Shown here: positions 62,265-64,000 of the stretch, piece after piece
How the letters are laid out: each line of letters opens with the position of its first letter
How positions within the stretch are numbered: the first letter of the stretch is position 1
Assembly: GCA_964402995.1 (NCBI GenBank)
Contig: CAYOEA010000010.1
Span: 1-64,000, forward strand
Origin: GCA-2686295 sp964402995
Lineage (GTDB): Archaea; Nanobdellota; Nanobdellia; Woesearchaeales; GCA-2686295
Length of the DNA: 64,000 nt
Reading direction: 5' to 3'
Notes under the pieces: generated by a model
The model's input: the letters and a program-made list of their open reading frames with translations, nothing else
The model's database searches: none
Told to the model about the DNA's origin: nothing
Program-made: the position numbers and the translations under genes

Positions 62265-63430
62265 ATTTATTAAAGAGTATTGCTCGTTTTCAAAAACAAA
62301 ATGCTAAACTTCTATTAGTTTTTGTATTATTGATAACTATAATTTTAGGTATTGGGATAAAAGATATTAGATTAGAATCTGACATGGCAAAACAAATGCC
62401 TCAAGATTTACCTATATATCAATTAAATGATAAAATAAAAGCTTCTTTTGGCGGACAAGAAAGTGTTTTAATACTTGCACATTTAACTGATACTTCTTGT
62501 AAAGCATGTGTGAAAGATATACGTGATCCTGATGTTATAAATGCCTTAATTGATTTAGATAAATTACTTCTTGAAGAAAGTGATATAAGCCAAGTAATGT
62601 CGGCTGCAACTTTTTTTAAGAATATTCCATTCTCAAGTTTAGAGGATGTGCAATCTGTTTTACAAGCTTATCCTGAAATGAATGGTTTTTTTAGTTCTGA
62701 CTATACGAGTACATTATTTATATTAAATGCTGATGTGGGAACTTCTGAAGATGAAATAATTTCATTAAATAAGTTAATAGAGGAGAAAATAGCTTCAATA
62801 CCTACAATTCCTGGTATTGAAATTGCTGTTACTGGAAATCCGTCAGTTCAAATAGCAATTCTAAAATTATTAGGTCATGATGCTGTTTTTACTTTATTAG
62901 TCGCAGCTGCAATAATTTTCTTCTTGTTATTTATTATGGAAAGATCATTTCAAAAAGCAATCGTAGTATTTACTCCATTAACAATTGGTTTAATTTGGAC
63001 TATGGGTATTTTAGGTTGGGCAAATATTCCTTTAGGTTTTGCAACTGCAGGTCTTGGAGCGATGATTTTAGGTCTTGGAGTCGAATATGGCGTATTTATA
63101 GTTTCAAGATATTATGAAGAAAGAGAAACTGGTCAAAATCAAATTAATAGTTTACAAACTTCGGTGTCTGGAATTGGAAGTGCGATTTTAGGTTCTGGTT
63201 TAACAACGATAATCGGATTTATGGCATTAACACTATCTGTTATTCCAATGATGCAAAATTTAGGTTTAAGCCTTGCAATTGGTATTGCTGGATGTTTAGT
63301 GGCTGCCATTTTTGTTTGTCCTGCAGTAATTATTGTAGAAGAAGATTTAGAACATTGGATGACTGATCGAAAGGAACGAAAAGTAAATATTAAGCAAAAT
63401 AAATTAAAAGATAAGAGGGCGTCAAAATGA
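62261..63430 (+). CDS. RND-superfamily (MMPL/HAE3-like) exporter, first half
   Basis: A 389-residue protein with a GTG start preceded by AGGTGATTAA, a full match to the archaeal anti-Shine-Dalgarno. It has one membrane helix (LLLVFVLLITIILGIGI), a roughly 170-residue external porter domain, then five helices, including VLFTPLTIGLIWT-like and AGLGAMILGLGVEYGVFIVSRYYEE segments. The last is the GxxxD/E-type helix 4 of the RND family, in which the acidic residue relays protons. Archaeal HAE3 exporters normally have two such halves in about 750-800 residues. Here a separate gene follows, overlapping by 4 nt. Confidence 0.85.
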   Translation: MNLLKSIARFQKQNAKLLLVFVLLITIILGIGIKDIRLESDMAKQMPQDLPIYQLNDKIKASFGGQESVLILAHLTDTSCKACVKDIRDPDVINALIDLDKLLLEESDISQVMSAATFFKNIPFSSLEDVQSVLQAYPEMNGFFSSDYTSTLFILNADVGTSEDEIISLNKLIEEKIASIPTIPGIEIAVTGNPSVQIAILKLLGHDAVFTLLVAAAIIFFLLFIMERSFQKAIVVFTPLTIGLIWTMGILGWANIPLGFATAGLGAMILGLGVEYGVFIVSRYYEERETGQNQINSLQTSVSGIGSAILGSGLTTIIGFMALTLSVIPMMQNLGLSLAIGIAGCLVAAIFVCPAVIIVEEDLEHWMTDRKERKVNIKQNKLKDKRASK

Positions 63431-64000
63431 GTTTTATAAAAAAATTTGTTGATGCGTATGCTTCTTTTATTTCAAGAAAACCTAAATTAATTTTAGTTTT
63501 AGTTTTAATACTTACAGCGATTGCGCTTATAGGTGCTTTATCAGTTCAAACAGTACCTATGGATAATAAAGATGCTTTGCCTGATGATATACTTGTGCTT
63601 CAAACATTTGACAAGATAGCTGATCAATTTGGCGGTTCAGATTCTGTGCAGATAGTATTGGAATTAGATTCAAAATATTCAAATTCAAATGAACCAAGGG
63701 ATATACGTTCCGCAGAAATAATTTTATATTCTAGTGTTTTGGAAGAATTTTTACTAGGAGTTGATGATGTTACTGGCGTTACAGGTCCTGCAAGCTTAAT
63801 TAAAGATTTGAATGGCGGGAAAATTTCACGTCAAAACTTTGAGATAAGAGACATCACATCTGATTCTTCTTTTGAAGATTATATAAGTTCTAATTATGAG
63901 ATGATGATCATTAGTGCACGTCTATCTGATAGTTATGATGAAAATATTTTGTATGATGATTTAATAAAAATTATTTCACAAATACCCAAACCTGCTGGAA
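63427..64000 (+). CDS. RND-superfamily exporter, second half (partial, runs off the window)
   Basis: The ATG at 63427 overlaps the stop of the preceding gene (ATGA). The visible 191 residues begin MSFIKKFVDAYASFISRKPK, then one membrane helix (LILVLVLILTAIALIGAL) and the start of an external porter domain (DILVLQTFDKIADQFGGSDS). The same order begins the first half, so this gene is probably its partner and the two proteins make one pump. The 3' end lies outside the window, so it cannot be judged whether the second gene holds one half or a whole exporter. Confidence 0.8.
   Translation, partial: MSFIKKFVDAYASFISRKPKLILVLVLILTAIALIGALSVQTVPMDNKDALPDDILVLQTFDKIADQFGGSDSVQIVLELDSKYSNSNEPRDIRSAEIILYSSVLEEFLLGVDDVTGVTGPASLIKDLNGGKISRQNFEIRDITSDSSFEDYISSNYEMMIISARLSDSYDENILYDDLIKIISQIPKPAG

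Noticed and set aside
1..64000. The whole contig being bacterial (because of TolC-like, Amidase_3 and RND genes).
   Set aside because: TATA boxes at archaeal spacing, pilin-type leader, PGF-pre-PGF-like domain, MNT/HEPN pairs and a PyrI-bearing carbamoyltransferase all point to archaea; a bacterial origin of single genes remains possible.

Overview
The window is a very AT-rich contig, about 70 percent A+T by eye. I read it as an uncultivated DPANN archaeon of the Woesearchaeota/Pacearchaeota type. The evidence is TATA boxes 25-45 bp upstream of many starts (several apparently leaderless), GGTGA-type Shine-Dalgarno sites at coupled genes, a PGF-pre-PGF-like surface protein, a pilin-type KRGQ leader, MNT/HEPN pairs and an aspartate carbamoyltransferase carrying the regulatory chain. 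The lineage is inferred from gene content only. No rRNA and no canonical tRNA is present. One 100-N assembly gap lies at 40507-40606.

Layout. (1) 84-14151 is a surface-polysaccharide island. It holds seven minus-strand genes (two GT2, two GT4, three SAM methyltransferases), a UDP-sugar epimerase, a GT-C membrane glycosyltransferase, a UDP-sugar 6-dehydrogenase and an RmlD-like reductase. Two MNT-HEPN modules, one with a broken HEPN, plus relic copies of the rmlD 3' end and of the GT-C 5' end, show that the island has been rearranged. The rmlD-like gene contains an in-frame array of four 24-bp hairpin units. (2) 15289-15981 is a RelE-like toxin with a small partner. (3) 16155-26065 holds three large secreted or anchored surface proteins. 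(4) 26101-30889 holds a GT-C-like membrane protein, a two-TM channel with an odd filter, small membrane and helical proteins, and a tRNA-dihydrouridine synthase. (5) 31000-44104 holds a TolC-like protein, a winged-helix/ferredoxin protein, a Cys-repeat beta-helix protein, two radical SAM proteins, a pilin-like protein and a large protein ending in an Amidase_3 domain that spans the gap. (6) 44154-48363 holds a three-gene metabolic operon and a TctA-like permease. (7) 48367-57960 holds the pyrimidine genes: overlapping pyrE, pyrD-pyrK fusion, pyrC and pyrF, and separately a pyrB-pyrI fusion, with two radical SAM genes and a SET protein between them. No carbamoyl-phosphate synthase gene is visible. 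(8) 58142-64000 holds an unknown protein, a membrane-anchored lipase-like protein, a long hairpin RNA candidate, and a PadR regulator with a perfect palindromic operator leading an operon of split RND exporters that runs off the end.

How the genes work together: region 1 supplies nucleotide sugars (epimerase, dehydrogenase, reductase) and the transferases and methyltransferases that would build and decorate a surface glycan, probably on proteins such as those in region 3. The pyr genes cover five of the six steps to UMP. The most unusual items are the hairpin array in rmlD, the start-region repeats before the GT2 gene, a TolC-like protein and a muramidase-type amidase in a presumed single-membrane, wall-less archaeon, the PyrD-PyrK fusion, and the tRNA-like hairpin at 61593-61667.
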